Assembly: GCA_902826815.1 (NCBI GenBank)
Contig: CADEGF010000008.1
Location: forward strand, 1-64,000
Source: an uncultured Mycobacteriaceae bacterium
Lineage (GTDB): Bacteria; Actinomycetota; Actinomycetes; Mycobacteriales; Mycobacteriaceae
Reading direction: 5' to 3'
DNA: 64,000 nt
Under the pieces are notes generated by a model. The model ran no database searches. It worked only from the letters and a program-made list of their open reading frames with translations, and was not told the origin of the DNA. This document shows positions 41,300 through 49,264 of the stretch, piece after piece. Position 1 is the first letter of the stretch. Each line of letters starts with the position of its first letter. A program made the translations under genes and the position numbers.

Positions 41300-42395
41300 A
41301 CGAGAAGGCGCCGCGTGGGATGGTGAGCGGCAGGTCGACCGAACTGAGCAGACCTGGCTGCGCCGCAACGACATACGGCACCGCGTTGACGACCCGCATC
41401 GCCGTCGCAACCATCGCGCCTGCGCCCGACGTCATGCTCTCGATGCCGGCTTTCTTCCGGTCGCGCAGCGTGACGTCGAACGAGCAGTCGATGTCGGGGG
41501 TGCCGGTGATCACCACTCGGTAGCCGAGGGCGTTGGGCAGCGTCGGCCAGTCGGGTGCCACGTCGGGCGCCAACCGGGTGACGTGTTCGATGACGATCGC
41601 TTCCTTCCCGTCGACGACGCCGATCGCCTGCATCCGCAAAGCTCCGCCGGTGCCTGCCTCGACGGTACCCATCGCGACCTCCAGCGTCCGCTCCGTCGCT
41701 GCGCGGTCGAACGTCTCGCGGACCTCCTGGACCTCGACGCCGAGCGCTTCGGCGATCATCCGGATCTGGCCCTGCCACTCGCCTGCGATAGCGCCGGGGA
41801 AGCCGATCCACGGCTCGTAATCCATCGGACGGCCGAATCCCAGTGCGTCGCTCATGATGTCGGGCACGCCGTAGTCGTCGTACAGACCGATCTCATAGGC
41901 GTGGATCTTCTCGATCTGCGACGACTGGGTGCTCAGCACAAGCGGTAGATAGTCAGCCGCGAACCCCGGCTCGATACCGGATGCGTACAGCGACACCTGG
42001 CCCTCTTTGGCAGCGGCGACGAGTTGGTCGCGCCATTCGGCAGGCTCATAGGCGTGCGGGTTGACCAACCGCGTGGTGCTCGTCGTCACCACATTGATGC
42101 CCGCGCTGAGCAGCTTGACGTAGTCCGGGACGGCGAGCGCGTCGCGCTCGGGACCGCTGGCCGCGTAGATGACACAGTCCGGCTTGAGGGCGATCAGCGC
42201 ATCGGCGTCATTGGTGGTTGCCACGCCGATCGGGTCGCCGTTGGCGAGTTCCCCGGCGTCGCGGCCGACCTTGTCCTCGGAGTGCACCCACACCCCGACG
42301 AGGTCGAGGTTGGGCCGTTGATGAATGGCGCGAATCGCGATGGATCCGATGCCCCCTGTCGACCACACCACGACGCGGTTCTGACCGTCTGCCAT
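41298..42395 (-). CDS. DAP-dehydrogenase-like NAD(P)-dependent oxidoreductase (copy 1)
   Basis: 365 aa from ATG 42395 (GGAGGAAC upstream). The Rossmann part begins RVVVWSTGGIGSIAIRAIHQRP; the C-terminal domain is of the diaminopimelate-dehydrogenase/dihydrodipicolinate-reductase-like type (ASGIEPGFAADYLPLVL, GFGRPMDYEPW). Actinobacteria carry many such proteins, annotated as NAD(P)H-dependent amine dehydrogenase family, mostly in lipid or sterol gene clusters, with unknown substrates. It is clearly paralogous to 43454-44530. It diverges from the LLM gene at 42469 over a promoter carrying both operator types. Confidence 0.82.
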   Translation of the reverse strand: MADGQNRVVVWSTGGIGSIAIRAIHQRPNLDLVGVWVHSEDKVGRDAGELANGDPIGVATTNDADALIALKPDCVIYAASGPERDALAVPDYVKLLSAGINVVTTSTTRLVNPHAYEPAEWRDQLVAAAKEGQVSLYASGIEPGFAADYLPLVLSTQSSQIEKIHAYEIGLYDDYGVPDIMSDALGFGRPMDYEPWIGFPGAIAGEWQGQIRMIAEALGVEVQEVRETFDRAATERTLEVAMGTVEAGTGGALRMQAIGVVDGKEAIVIEHVTRLAPDVAPDWPTLPNALGYRVVITGTPDIDCSFDVTLRDRKKAGIESMTSGAGAMVATAMRVVNAVPYVVAAQPGLLSSVDLPLTIPRGAFS

Positions 42396-42421
42396 CGTTC
42401 CTCCAAGGTCCGCAGGGCTTC

Positions 42422-42437
42422 GACCTAACATCTGTTC
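42422..42437. promoter_or_regulatory. shared operator motif, 42.4-kb divergent promoter
   Basis: GACCTAACATCTGTTC, 14 of 16 identical to the copy before mceA. It lies 27 bp upstream of the minus-strand ATG (42395) and 31 bp upstream of the plus-strand ATG (42469). Confidence 0.65.
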
Positions 42438-42442
42438 CGAAA

Positions 42443-42464
42443 TTAACAGTGAGTACTATTATCA
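42443..42464 (+). promoter_or_regulatory. second operator type with -10, LLM promoter
   Basis: TTAACAGTG (42443-42451) and ACTATTATCA (42455-42464) match the element at 29749-29770 in 18 of 22 positions. TATTAT at 42457-42462 is a -10 exactly placed for transcription to begin at the ATG 42469, i.e. a leaderless mRNA. Confidence 0.68.
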
Positions 42465-42468
42465 GTCA

Positions 42469-43440
42469 ATGTTCACGGTCAGGTTCGACATGCGCGCACC
42501 CTCCTCCTGGGCGCCGACGACGGACCTCTACCCGGCCGCGATCGATATGTGTGCCTGGGCGGAATCTCGCGGAGCGAACGTCGCCGTGCTGTCCGAGCAT
42601 CACGGCGCCGAGGACAACCACCTGCCGTCGCCGATCGTGCTGGCATCCGCGATCGCGGCCAGAACCGAGCGGCTGGCGATCATGCTGGCGGCGGTGGTGC
42701 TGCCGTTCTGGGATCCGGTGCGGCTGGCCGAGGACATGGCTGTGCTGGACATCATCAGCAAGGGCCGGGTGTCCTACGCGTTCGGGATCGGGCACCGTGC
42801 GCAGGAGTACGAGCACTTCGGCGTCGACATCCGGCGGCGAGGCAGGCTGGCCGACGAGAAGCTGGATATCCTGCGGCAGCTGCTGAAGAGCGAACCCGTG
42901 ATCATCGACGGCAGGCGCATTCACGTGACGCCCGCGTGCACGTCACCCGGCGGCCCGTTCATCATGGTCGCCGGTGGCAGCGAAGCCGCAGTGAAACGCG
43001 CGGCCAGACACGGTCTCGGCATGGTCCTGCAGACGAACCAGGGTGGGCTGAAGGAGTTGTACGAGAACGAATGTCGGGCGCACGGCCACGAGCCCGGCTT
43101 CGTTGCGCTTCCCGCTGACAATGCGCCGACCGCGGTGTTCGTCGCGGACGACGTCGAAAGGGCGTGGGATGAGCTTGGCCCGCACCTGCTGCACGACGCG
43201 GTGACCGCCGCTGAGTACCGGCACGGCGTCGCCGGGGTGGCCAGTATTTCCCGCGCCACCGATGTCGACGGGCTGCGAACCGCCGACGGCCCGTATCGGG
43301 TCTTCACCGTCGACGAGGCTGTCGACTACATGCGCACGGGGCAGGCACTCCCGCTCGCACCGCTCTGCGGCGGCGTGCCGCCGGATGTGGCGTGGCCGTA
43401 TCTGGAACGCGCCGCCGAAGCCGCGGCCCGCATCGGCTGA
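42469..43440 (+). CDS. LLM-class flavin-dependent oxidoreductase (copy 1)
   Basis: 323 aa, luciferase-like TIM barrel. Recognisable parts are NVAVLSEHHGAEDNHLPSP, WDPVRLAEDMAVLDIISKGRVSYAFGIG, and PFIMVAGGSEAAVKRAARHGLG. Such enzymes use FMN or F420; EEH/HGAEDN-type loops occur in both, so the cofactor is open. It is the first gene of a plus-strand run LLM-oxidoreductase-LLM-P450. Its promoter appears leaderless and under two different regulators. Paralog at 44615. Confidence 0.87.
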   Translation: MFTVRFDMRAPSSWAPTTDLYPAAIDMCAWAESRGANVAVLSEHHGAEDNHLPSPIVLASAIAARTERLAIMLAAVVLPFWDPVRLAEDMAVLDIISKGRVSYAFGIGHRAQEYEHFGVDIRRRGRLADEKLDILRQLLKSEPVIIDGRRIHVTPACTSPGGPFIMVAGGSEAAVKRAARHGLGMVLQTNQGGLKELYENECRAHGHEPGFVALPADNAPTAVFVADDVERAWDELGPHLLHDAVTAAEYRHGVAGVASISRATDVDGLRTADGPYRVFTVDEAVDYMRTGQALPLAPLCGGVPPDVAWPYLERAAEAAARIG

Positions 43441-43453
43441 CCGAAGGAGAACC

Positions 43454-44530
43454 ATGAACGCAGGCTCGAGTCGCGTTGTCGTCTGGTCGACGGGCGGTGT
43501 CGGCTCCATCGCCGTCGACGCCGTACACCGCCGCCCCGATCTCGACCTCGTAGGCGTCTGGGTGCATTCGCCGGACAAGGTCGGCCGCGACGCAGGCGAA
43601 CTCGCAGGCGGTGAAACGATCGGCCTTGCGGCGACCAACGATGCCGACGCGCTGATCGCCCTGCGGCCGGATGCCGTCGTCTACGCGGCATGCGGGCCAG
43701 AACGCGACGCCGGCGCCGTTCCCGAGTATCTGCGCCTGCTCGAAGCCGGAATCAACGTGGTGTCAACGACATCGACCAGCCTGGTGTACCCGCCGGCCTT
43801 CTACTCACCGGAATGGCGTGAACTACTGGAGTCGGCGGCGAAGACGGGTAACGCGTCGTTCTACGCGTCGGGCATCTTTCCCGGATTCGGCTCGGATCAG
43901 CTGGCGCTACTGCTGGCGACACAGTCGAAGAAGATCAGGTGCATCAAGGCCACCGAGGTCGCGCTCAACGACCACTACCCGGTCGCCGACATCATGATGA
44001 ACGGTATGGGGTTCGGCCACCCGCTCGACTTCGAACCGATGCTGAAGACTCCCGGCTTCATCGAAATGGCCTGGAAGGCACCGATTCACCTGATGGCCGA
44101 CGGCCTCGGCGTCGAGGTCGAGGAGGTGCGCGGCTCGCTCGACCGACGGCTGACCGACCGCGACATCGAAGTCGCATTCGGAACCATCAAGGCCGGAACG
44201 TGCGGGGCGGTCCTCACCAGAGCCGCGGGGGTGGTCAACGGCCGGGAGGCGATCGTGATCGAGCACATCATCCGGATGGCGCGCGACGTCGCACCCGACT
44301 GGCTGGCGTCGGAGTTCGACGCCACCTACCGCGTCGACATCGAGGGGGAACCCGACATCCACTGCGCGATGAACCTTGGCGCGGCGGAAGGACACGGTGC
44401 GGGCCGGGCCGCGATGGCCGCCACCGCCATGCGCGTCGTCAACGCCATCCCCTATGTGATCGACGCGCCTGCGGGGCTGCTCAGCTCGCTCGACATGCCG
44501 AACACGTTGCCTCGGCACGCATTCGATTGA
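43454..44530 (+). CDS. DAP-dehydrogenase-like oxidoreductase (copy 2)
   Basis: 358 aa. Nearly the same start as copy 1 (VVVWSTGGVGSIAVDAVHRRPDL, GVWVHSPDKVGRDAGELAGG) and the same C-terminal layout (YASGIFPGFGSDQLALLLA, GFGHPLDFEP). ATG 43454 has GAAGGAGAACC in front, 13 bp after the LLM stop. The two copies share cofactor-binding residues but differ around the presumed active site (GIEPGFAADY versus GIFPGFGSDQ), so they probably act on different intermediates. Confidence 0.82.
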   Translation: MNAGSSRVVVWSTGGVGSIAVDAVHRRPDLDLVGVWVHSPDKVGRDAGELAGGETIGLAATNDADALIALRPDAVVYAACGPERDAGAVPEYLRLLEAGINVVSTTSTSLVYPPAFYSPEWRELLESAAKTGNASFYASGIFPGFGSDQLALLLATQSKKIRCIKATEVALNDHYPVADIMMNGMGFGHPLDFEPMLKTPGFIEMAWKAPIHLMADGLGVEVEEVRGSLDRRLTDRDIEVAFGTIKAGTCGAVLTRAAGVVNGREAIVIEHIIRMARDVAPDWLASEFDATYRVDIEGEPDIHCAMNLGAAEGHGAGRAAMAATAMRVVNAIPYVIDAPAGLLSSLDMPNTLPRHAFD

Positions 44531-44614
44531 CCGCGACTCGCGATTTCTGCACCACGGTCGTGATTTCGCTGCTAGAACAGCCATAAGGCGCAAATCGAGA
44601 AAACGGGAGGCGTC

Positions 44615-45586
44615 ATGTACATGCTCCGCTTCGATATGCGCGCGCCGGAAATCGGTGCGCCAACGGTGGAGTTGTACTCCGCCGCAACGGATATGTGCGA
44701 ATGGGCCGAGAACCACGGCGCCCTCGCCGCGGTCCTGTGCGAACACCACGGCGCGCAGGACGGCTACCTGCCGTCGCCGCTCATCCTTGCCTCCGCGATC
44801 GCGGCCCGCACCCGAGGCCTTCCGCTGAGCCTGATCCTTCTGCTGCCGTTCTACGACCCGGTCCGGCTCGCCGAGGACATGGCGGTACTCGACATCATCA
44901 GCAAAGGCCGGGCCTCCTACATCCTCGCGCTGGGCTACCGGCCGGAGGAGTTCGAACACTTCGGCGTCGACATCAGGACCCGCGGGCGCATCGCCGACGA
45001 GAAGCTGGCGCTGTTGCGCGAACTCCTCTCGGGCGAGGCGATATTCGAGGGTCGCCGCATCAACCCCACACCTGCACCGCACACCTCGGGTGGACCGATG
45101 CTGATGTGGGGCGGAGGTTCGGTTGCGGCGGCGCGGCGGGCGGGCCGGTACGGGCTTGGCATGCTCGGCAACGCGAACGTCGACGGTATGCACGAGGCCT
45201 ACCAGGAGGCGTGCCGCCAGCACGGACACGAGCCAGGGCCGATATTCCTGCCGGACCGCGAGACGCCTTCGGTCTGCTTCGTCGCCGACGACGTCGACAA
45301 GGCGTGGGACGAGATCGGGCGATACCTGCTCCACGATGTCCGCGCGTACGCCGACTGGAATCCCGGCAACAACTACTCCGCGGGCTTCTCCGATGTGACG
45401 ACCGTCGAGGAACTGCGGGCCAATCCGACGTCGCACCGGATCTACAGCGTTGAAGAAGCCAAGGCGCGGGTGCGGGCGGGCGAGGTGCTCAACCTGTCGC
45501 CGCTGTGCGGCGGAGTGCCGCCTGAGCTCGCATGGCCCTATCTGAAGCGGGTCGGAGAGGTGGTCATGTCCGAGGTGACGCAGTGA
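44615..45586 (+). CDS. LLM-class flavin-dependent oxidoreductase (copy 2)
   Basis: 323 aa, the same length as copy 1, with matching segments MLRFDMRAPEIGAPTVELYSA, VLCEHHGAQDGYLPSPLILASAIAART, DPVRLAEDMAVLDIISKGRAS and LSPLCGGVPPELAWPYL. It begins after an 84-bp gap with a GGGAGG ribosome site. Its stop overlaps the P450 start (GTGA), so it is coupled to the P450. Likely a monooxygenase or dehydrogenase acting in series with that P450. Confidence 0.87.
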   Translation: MYMLRFDMRAPEIGAPTVELYSAATDMCEWAENHGALAAVLCEHHGAQDGYLPSPLILASAIAARTRGLPLSLILLLPFYDPVRLAEDMAVLDIISKGRASYILALGYRPEEFEHFGVDIRTRGRIADEKLALLRELLSGEAIFEGRRINPTPAPHTSGGPMLMWGGGSVAAARRAGRYGLGMLGNANVDGMHEAYQEACRQHGHEPGPIFLPDRETPSVCFVADDVDKAWDEIGRYLLHDVRAYADWNPGNNYSAGFSDVTTVEELRANPTSHRIYSVEEAKARVRAGEVLNLSPLCGGVPPELAWPYLKRVGEVVMSEVTQ

Positions 45587-46779
45587 CCGGCGCCAGCGCG
45601 GTCGACGTCTATTACGACCCCTACGATTTCGCGATCGACGACGACCCCTACCCGACGTGGAAGCGGCTACGCGACGAGGCGCCGCTGTATTTCAACGAGA
45701 AGTACAACTTCTACGCGTTGAGCCGGTATGAGGATGTGGCGCGCGAACTGCACAACTGGGAGACCTACCGATCCGGGCGCGGCACGACGATGGACATCAT
45801 CCTTGCCGACATCGAGCTGCCACCTGGCATCATCCTTTTCGAGGATCCGCCGATTCATGACCTTCATCGACGCTTGCTGTCAAGGGTTTTCACGCCGCGG
45901 CGGATGGAGGCGATTGAGCCGTTGACGCGCCAATACTGCGAGCGTGCCCTCGATCCTCTTGTCGATTCGGACCGATTCGACTTCATCGCCGACATCGGCG
46001 CGCAGATCCCGATGCGCACGATCGGGTACCTGCTCGGTATCCCCGAACAGAACCAGGAGTCGATCCGCGACACCTCCAACAATGCGCTTACGCTCACCGA
46101 GGGCGAGTTCGGCGGTGCGCGCGCGGACCTGTTCGAGAACAGTAACGAGTTGTTCGCCGAATACATCGACTGGCGGGCCGACCATCCATCCGACGACCTG
46201 ATGACCCAGCTGCTCAATGCGGAGCTGGAGGAAGACGGCGAAATGCGTCGGCTCACCCGCACCGAGGTGCTGATGTACACCGGCATGGTCGCGGGCGCGG
46301 GCAACGAGACGACGACCAGGCTGATCGGCTTCGCCGGGCAACTCCTCGCCGAGAATCCCGATCAGCGAGGCGAATTGGCGAATGATCACTCGTTGATCCC
46401 GCGCGCGATCGAGGAGCTGCTGCGCTACGAGGCACCGTCACCCGTACAGGCTCGCTGCGTGGCCCACGACGTCGAGTGCCGTGGCCAGCTGATTCCAGCG
46501 GGTTCGGTGATGCTGCTGCTGAACGGGTCGGCGAACCGCGACGAGCGCCACTATCCCGACCCCGACCGCTTCGACATCCACCGCGGCGCAGCGCATCTGT
46601 CGTTCGGGCAGGGGCTGCACTTCTGCCTCGGCTCGGCGCTGGCCCGCATGCAGGCCCGGGTCGTGCTGGAGGAAGTGCTGAAGCGCTGGCCGGACTGGGA
46701 AGTGGACTACGACAACGCCGAGAAGGCGCACACCTCGAGTGTTCGCGGTTGGTCGAAGCTGCCCGTCATGCTCGGCTAG
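45583..46779 (+). CDS. cytochrome P450 (copy 2 of the paralog pair)
   Basis: 398 aa. Motifs: I-helix AGAGNETTTR, ExxR in IEELLRYEAP, heme loop FGQGLHFCLGSALARMQ with Cys348. Long stretches match the P450 at 30665 (APLYFNEKYNFYALSRY, HDLHRRLLSRVFTPRRM, HTSSVRGW). The last 14 bp overlap the 3' end of the convergent Mce3R-like gene. It ends the LLM-oxidoreductase-LLM-P450 unit. Confidence 0.92.
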   Translation: MTGASAVDVYYDPYDFAIDDDPYPTWKRLRDEAPLYFNEKYNFYALSRYEDVARELHNWETYRSGRGTTMDIILADIELPPGIILFEDPPIHDLHRRLLSRVFTPRRMEAIEPLTRQYCERALDPLVDSDRFDFIADIGAQIPMRTIGYLLGIPEQNQESIRDTSNNALTLTEGEFGGARADLFENSNELFAEYIDWRADHPSDDLMTQLLNAELEEDGEMRRLTRTEVLMYTGMVAGAGNETTTRLIGFAGQLLAENPDQRGELANDHSLIPRAIEELLRYEAPSPVQARCVAHDVECRGQLIPAGSVMLLLNGSANRDERHYPDPDRFDIHRGAAHLSFGQGLHFCLGSALARMQARVVLEEVLKRWPDWEVDYDNAEKAHTSSVRGWSKLPVMLG

Positions 46780-48052
46780 CGGTGACGCCGCGCAGCATCG
46801 TGTCGCGCTGATGGATGAGCGAGGCGCGTGTGCCCAGTTCGTGAAGGATGTTCTCGGGGATCCAGCCGACCCCGATGACCGAGCGGGCAAGCGTCTCGTT
46901 CGCCGGGCTGTCGATCGTCACCTCACCGGAGCGAATGCCCTCGGCCAGAAGGGTTTTCATCTGCCGAACGCGTTTGGCGAAAAGCCAGCCGATGTTCGGT
47001 GCATCCGGGGGAGTCTGGCGCATCCACGCCAGCTGGATCCGGAACTCATCGCCGAAACGGTCGAGGACGTTGGTGTTGACCCAGCTCAACGCATCGAGCT
47101 TCTCGATCACCGTCGAGTTCGAGCGCAACACGCGGGTCCACCCCTCGGCGACCTTCTCGCCGAACGACTGCATGATCGACGCCAGCAGTTGATCCTTCGA
47201 GCCGATCAGGCGGTACACCGTGCCGGTGCCGAGCTGCGCGGCCGATGCGATATCCCTGATGGTCGTGACCTCGTAGCCCTTGCGGCCGAACTCCGCACGT
47301 GCGACGGCACGGACATGGGCCGCCTTGTCGCCCGGTTCGGCGTCGGCATCGTCGCTCCACGACTTCACCACGTCGTCGGCGGCGATGAATGCCGCCGACC
47401 GGTCGAGCTGTGCATCGGTCGGTGAACCGGTGGCCAATCCCTCCAACAGGATTCGGCACAGCAGGTCGGCCAGCTTGTCGGCGCTGGCGTTATAGCGGAT
47501 GACCTCGAGACCGACCCGCAGCATGTCCTGGACGATGCGGTCGGCAAGGACTGGCAGGTCGACATCGGATCGCAGATAGCCGCTCCAGCGGGCCGCGCGA
47601 AGCGTCTGCACCATCGCTTCCATGATCGCCGTCGGCCGCTGCAGGGCCAGCGCGGTGAGATCCTTGTTGGGGCCGTGCCCCTCGTAGAACGTCATCTGCA
47701 ACGCCGCGCCGTGCGTCACCGCGCACTGTGCGATGGCCGCGCTGAGATCGACGATCTGGTCGAACGCAGGCCGCGCCGACGGGTCGTCGAGTTTTACCTG
47801 GGCGGTCTCGGCGATGCGGTCCAGATCGGTGTGATATCGATTGAGCAGCTCGACGAGGATCGCTTCCTTGGATTCGAAGTGGTGATAGAGGCTGCCGGGA
47901 AGGATCCCCGCGGCATCCGCGATCTCCTGAAGCGAGGTGCGTAGACCGGAGCTGGCGATCAGTGCCGCCGCGGTTTGCAGAATCTCGGTCCGCCTGGTGC
48001 CGTCGTCGTAGGCGTGTCCGGCGTTCTTTGGCGTCACCGGTGGACGCCCCAC
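46766..48052 (-). CDS. Mce3R-like double TetR regulator
   Basis: 428 aa from GTG 48052 (GGAGG four bases upstream). Two complete TetR modules lie in tandem: HTH 1 at about 38-59 (RTSLQEIADAAGILPGSLYHHF) and HTH 2 at about 263-283 (TTIRDIASAAQLGTGTVYRL), each followed by a helical ligand domain. This double design is that of M. tuberculosis Mce3R, which represses the mce3 operon and lipid-metabolism genes. The open frame runs far upstream antisense to the SDR gene, which I reject. A motif copy in its own promoter (48097-48112) suggests autoregulation and control of the five other motif-bearing promoters. Confidence 0.85.
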   Translation of the reverse strand: MGRPPVTPKNAGHAYDDGTRRTEILQTAAALIASSGLRTSLQEIADAAGILPGSLYHHFESKEAILVELLNRYHTDLDRIAETAQVKLDDPSARPAFDQIVDLSAAIAQCAVTHGAALQMTFYEGHGPNKDLTALALQRPTAIMEAMVQTLRAARWSGYLRSDVDLPVLADRIVQDMLRVGLEVIRYNASADKLADLLCRILLEGLATGSPTDAQLDRSAAFIAADDVVKSWSDDADAEPGDKAAHVRAVARAEFGRKGYEVTTIRDIASAAQLGTGTVYRLIGSKDQLLASIMQSFGEKVAEGWTRVLRSNSTVIEKLDALSWVNTNVLDRFGDEFRIQLAWMRQTPPDAPNIGWLFAKRVRQMKTLLAEGIRSGEVTIDSPANETLARSVIGVGWIPENILHELGTRASLIHQRDTMLRGVTASRA

Positions 48053-48096
48053 AACACCTCCACGGCTTCTGACTCCCGTCGCGGGTTTGCCTGACT

Positions 48097-48112
48097 GACC
48101 CAATGTTTGGTT
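48097..48112. promoter_or_regulatory. shared operator motif at the Mce3R-like gene
   Basis: On the minus strand AACCAAACATTGGGTC, 14 of 16 positions fitting the motif RACCWAAYATYTGTTC; here it is nearly palindromic (ACCAAACATTGGGT). It lies 45 bp before the GTG. Confidence 0.6.
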
Positions 48113-48163
48113 AACGCTACCAGTCACGGGCTTGCGGTGGTACGGCTGATGACGAGCGGGAGC

Positions 48164-48228
48164 CCCGCGAAACGGAAACTGCGCAGGTCCGCTCTCGCAC
48201 TTTCGGTACTGGAATGTCGTTTCGCGGG
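48164..48228. repeat. inverted repeat after the SDR gene
   Basis: CCCGCGAAAC (48164-48173) and GTTTCGCGGG (48219-48228), perfect 10-bp arms around a 45-nt loop. It probably ends the SDR transcript before the Mce3R-like gene. Arms resemble the GCGAAA part of the hairpin at 57868-57929. Confidence 0.5.
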
Positions 48229-48237
48229 AATGCCACC

Positions 48238-49170
48238 TCAGCCCGGGGAGCCGCCCAGTCGTTCCGTGACCTCGAAGACCTCTTCGTAGTTCGTCTCCGG
48301 GATCGTGAACTTCTCCGTCGCGGAGATCTCGGCGATGCTGGCGGCGACGTCGTCGACCGTCGGTTCGGAGCCGCGCTCGGCCAACCAGCCCTTCGTCAGC
48401 CCGATGAAGACCCGGGCGTAGCGCCCGCCGATGGCCGAGTAGTTGCGATGGCTGAATTCGCAGGCCCTGCTGGCCAGGTACACCACCATCGGCGTCACCA
48501 GCTCCGGCCTGATCATGTCGAGGAAGCCCGACTCTTCGAGCGCTCTGATGTCGCCGACGGTTTCGGTCACCATCCGTGAGAAGCCGGTCGGCAGAACGGT
48601 GTTCGCGAGGATCCCGTGTGGCGCGCCTTCGAGCGCGATGATGTTGGTCAGCCCGACCAGACCGGCCTTCGCCGCGGCGTAGTGGGCCTCGAGGTGCTGG
48701 CCGAACATCCCCGCCGTTGACGAGATGAAGACGAACCGGCCGTAGCCCTGCTTCTTCATCACCCGGAACGCCGGCTGCGCGAGGTAGAAGCCGCCGTCGA
48801 GGTGCACAGCCAGCATGCGCCGCCAATCGTCGGGCGTCATCTCGTCGAACGCGATGCTGTTGAAGATGCCCGCATTGCTGACCACCGCGTCGAGCCGTCC
48901 GAAGCTCTCGACGGCGGTCGCCACGATCGCCTCGCCGCCCTCGGGGCTGTCGACGGAATCGTGCGACGAGACAGCCGTCCCGCCCGCCGCGGTGATCTCC
49001 GCAACTACCTGGTCAGCCACCGATGCGTCGGCGCCGTCACCGTGCATGGTTCCGCCGAGGTCGTTGACGACGACCGAGGCGCCGCGTCGCGCCAACTCCA
49101 TTGCGTAGAGCCGGCCGAGTCCCCTGCCCGCGCCGGTGACGACCGCGACCTGACCGTCGAAATCGATCAT
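48238..49170 (-). CDS. short-chain dehydrogenase/reductase
   Basis: 310 aa. Motifs: VAVVTGAGRGLGRLYAMELA (cofactor), VSNAGIF, catalytic FISSTAGMFGQHLEAHYAAAKAG (S, Y-x-x-x-K). After the fold comes a 40-residue C-terminal extension (SEPTVDDVAASIAEISATEKF). The closest known style is the hydroxyacyl-CoA/17-beta-hydroxysteroid dehydrogenase-4-type SDRs (GASVVVNDLGG). ATG 49170 has GGAGGAAG in front. It is transcribed from the operator-bearing promoter at 49209-49238, divergent from the VWA gene. Confidence 0.88.
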   Translation of the reverse strand: MIDFDGQVAVVTGAGRGLGRLYAMELARRGASVVVNDLGGTMHGDGADASVADQVVAEITAAGGTAVSSHDSVDSPEGGEAIVATAVESFGRLDAVVSNAGIFNSIAFDEMTPDDWRRMLAVHLDGGFYLAQPAFRVMKKQGYGRFVFISSTAGMFGQHLEAHYAAAKAGLVGLTNIIALEGAPHGILANTVLPTGFSRMVTETVGDIRALEESGFLDMIRPELVTPMVVYLASRACEFSHRNYSAIGGRYARVFIGLTKGWLAERGSEPTVDDVAASIAEISATEKFTIPETNYEEVFEVTERLGGSPG

Positions 49171-49208
49171 GGCTTCCTCCCGCGTGCGTTGACTGGCATC
49201 GCGTGCGG

Positions 49209-49238
49209 ACACTACGGTCGGAACAGATATTTGGTCAA
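49209..49238 (-). promoter_or_regulatory. SDR promoter with embedded operator
   Basis: On the minus strand TTGACC (49238-49233), 18-bp spacer, TAGTGT (49214-49209). The motif GACCAAATATCTGTTC occupies 49236-49221, the same geometry as the mce promoter. The predicted start is about 30 bp before ATG 49170. The VWA gene starts 29 bp on the other side. Confidence 0.7.
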
Positions 49239-49264
49239 TTATGGGCTCGCGGTCGGAGGTGCTC

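Noticed and set aside
44531-44614. Gap before the second LLM gene as another operator site
   Set aside because: GATTTC repeats are present but neither operator motif can be found there; the gene is probably transcribed from 42.4 kb.
48053-48826. Long N-terminal continuation of the double-TetR frame
   Set aside because: It runs antisense through the SDR gene and its promoter-side operator; a GTG with GGAGG at 48052 gives a normal TetR start.
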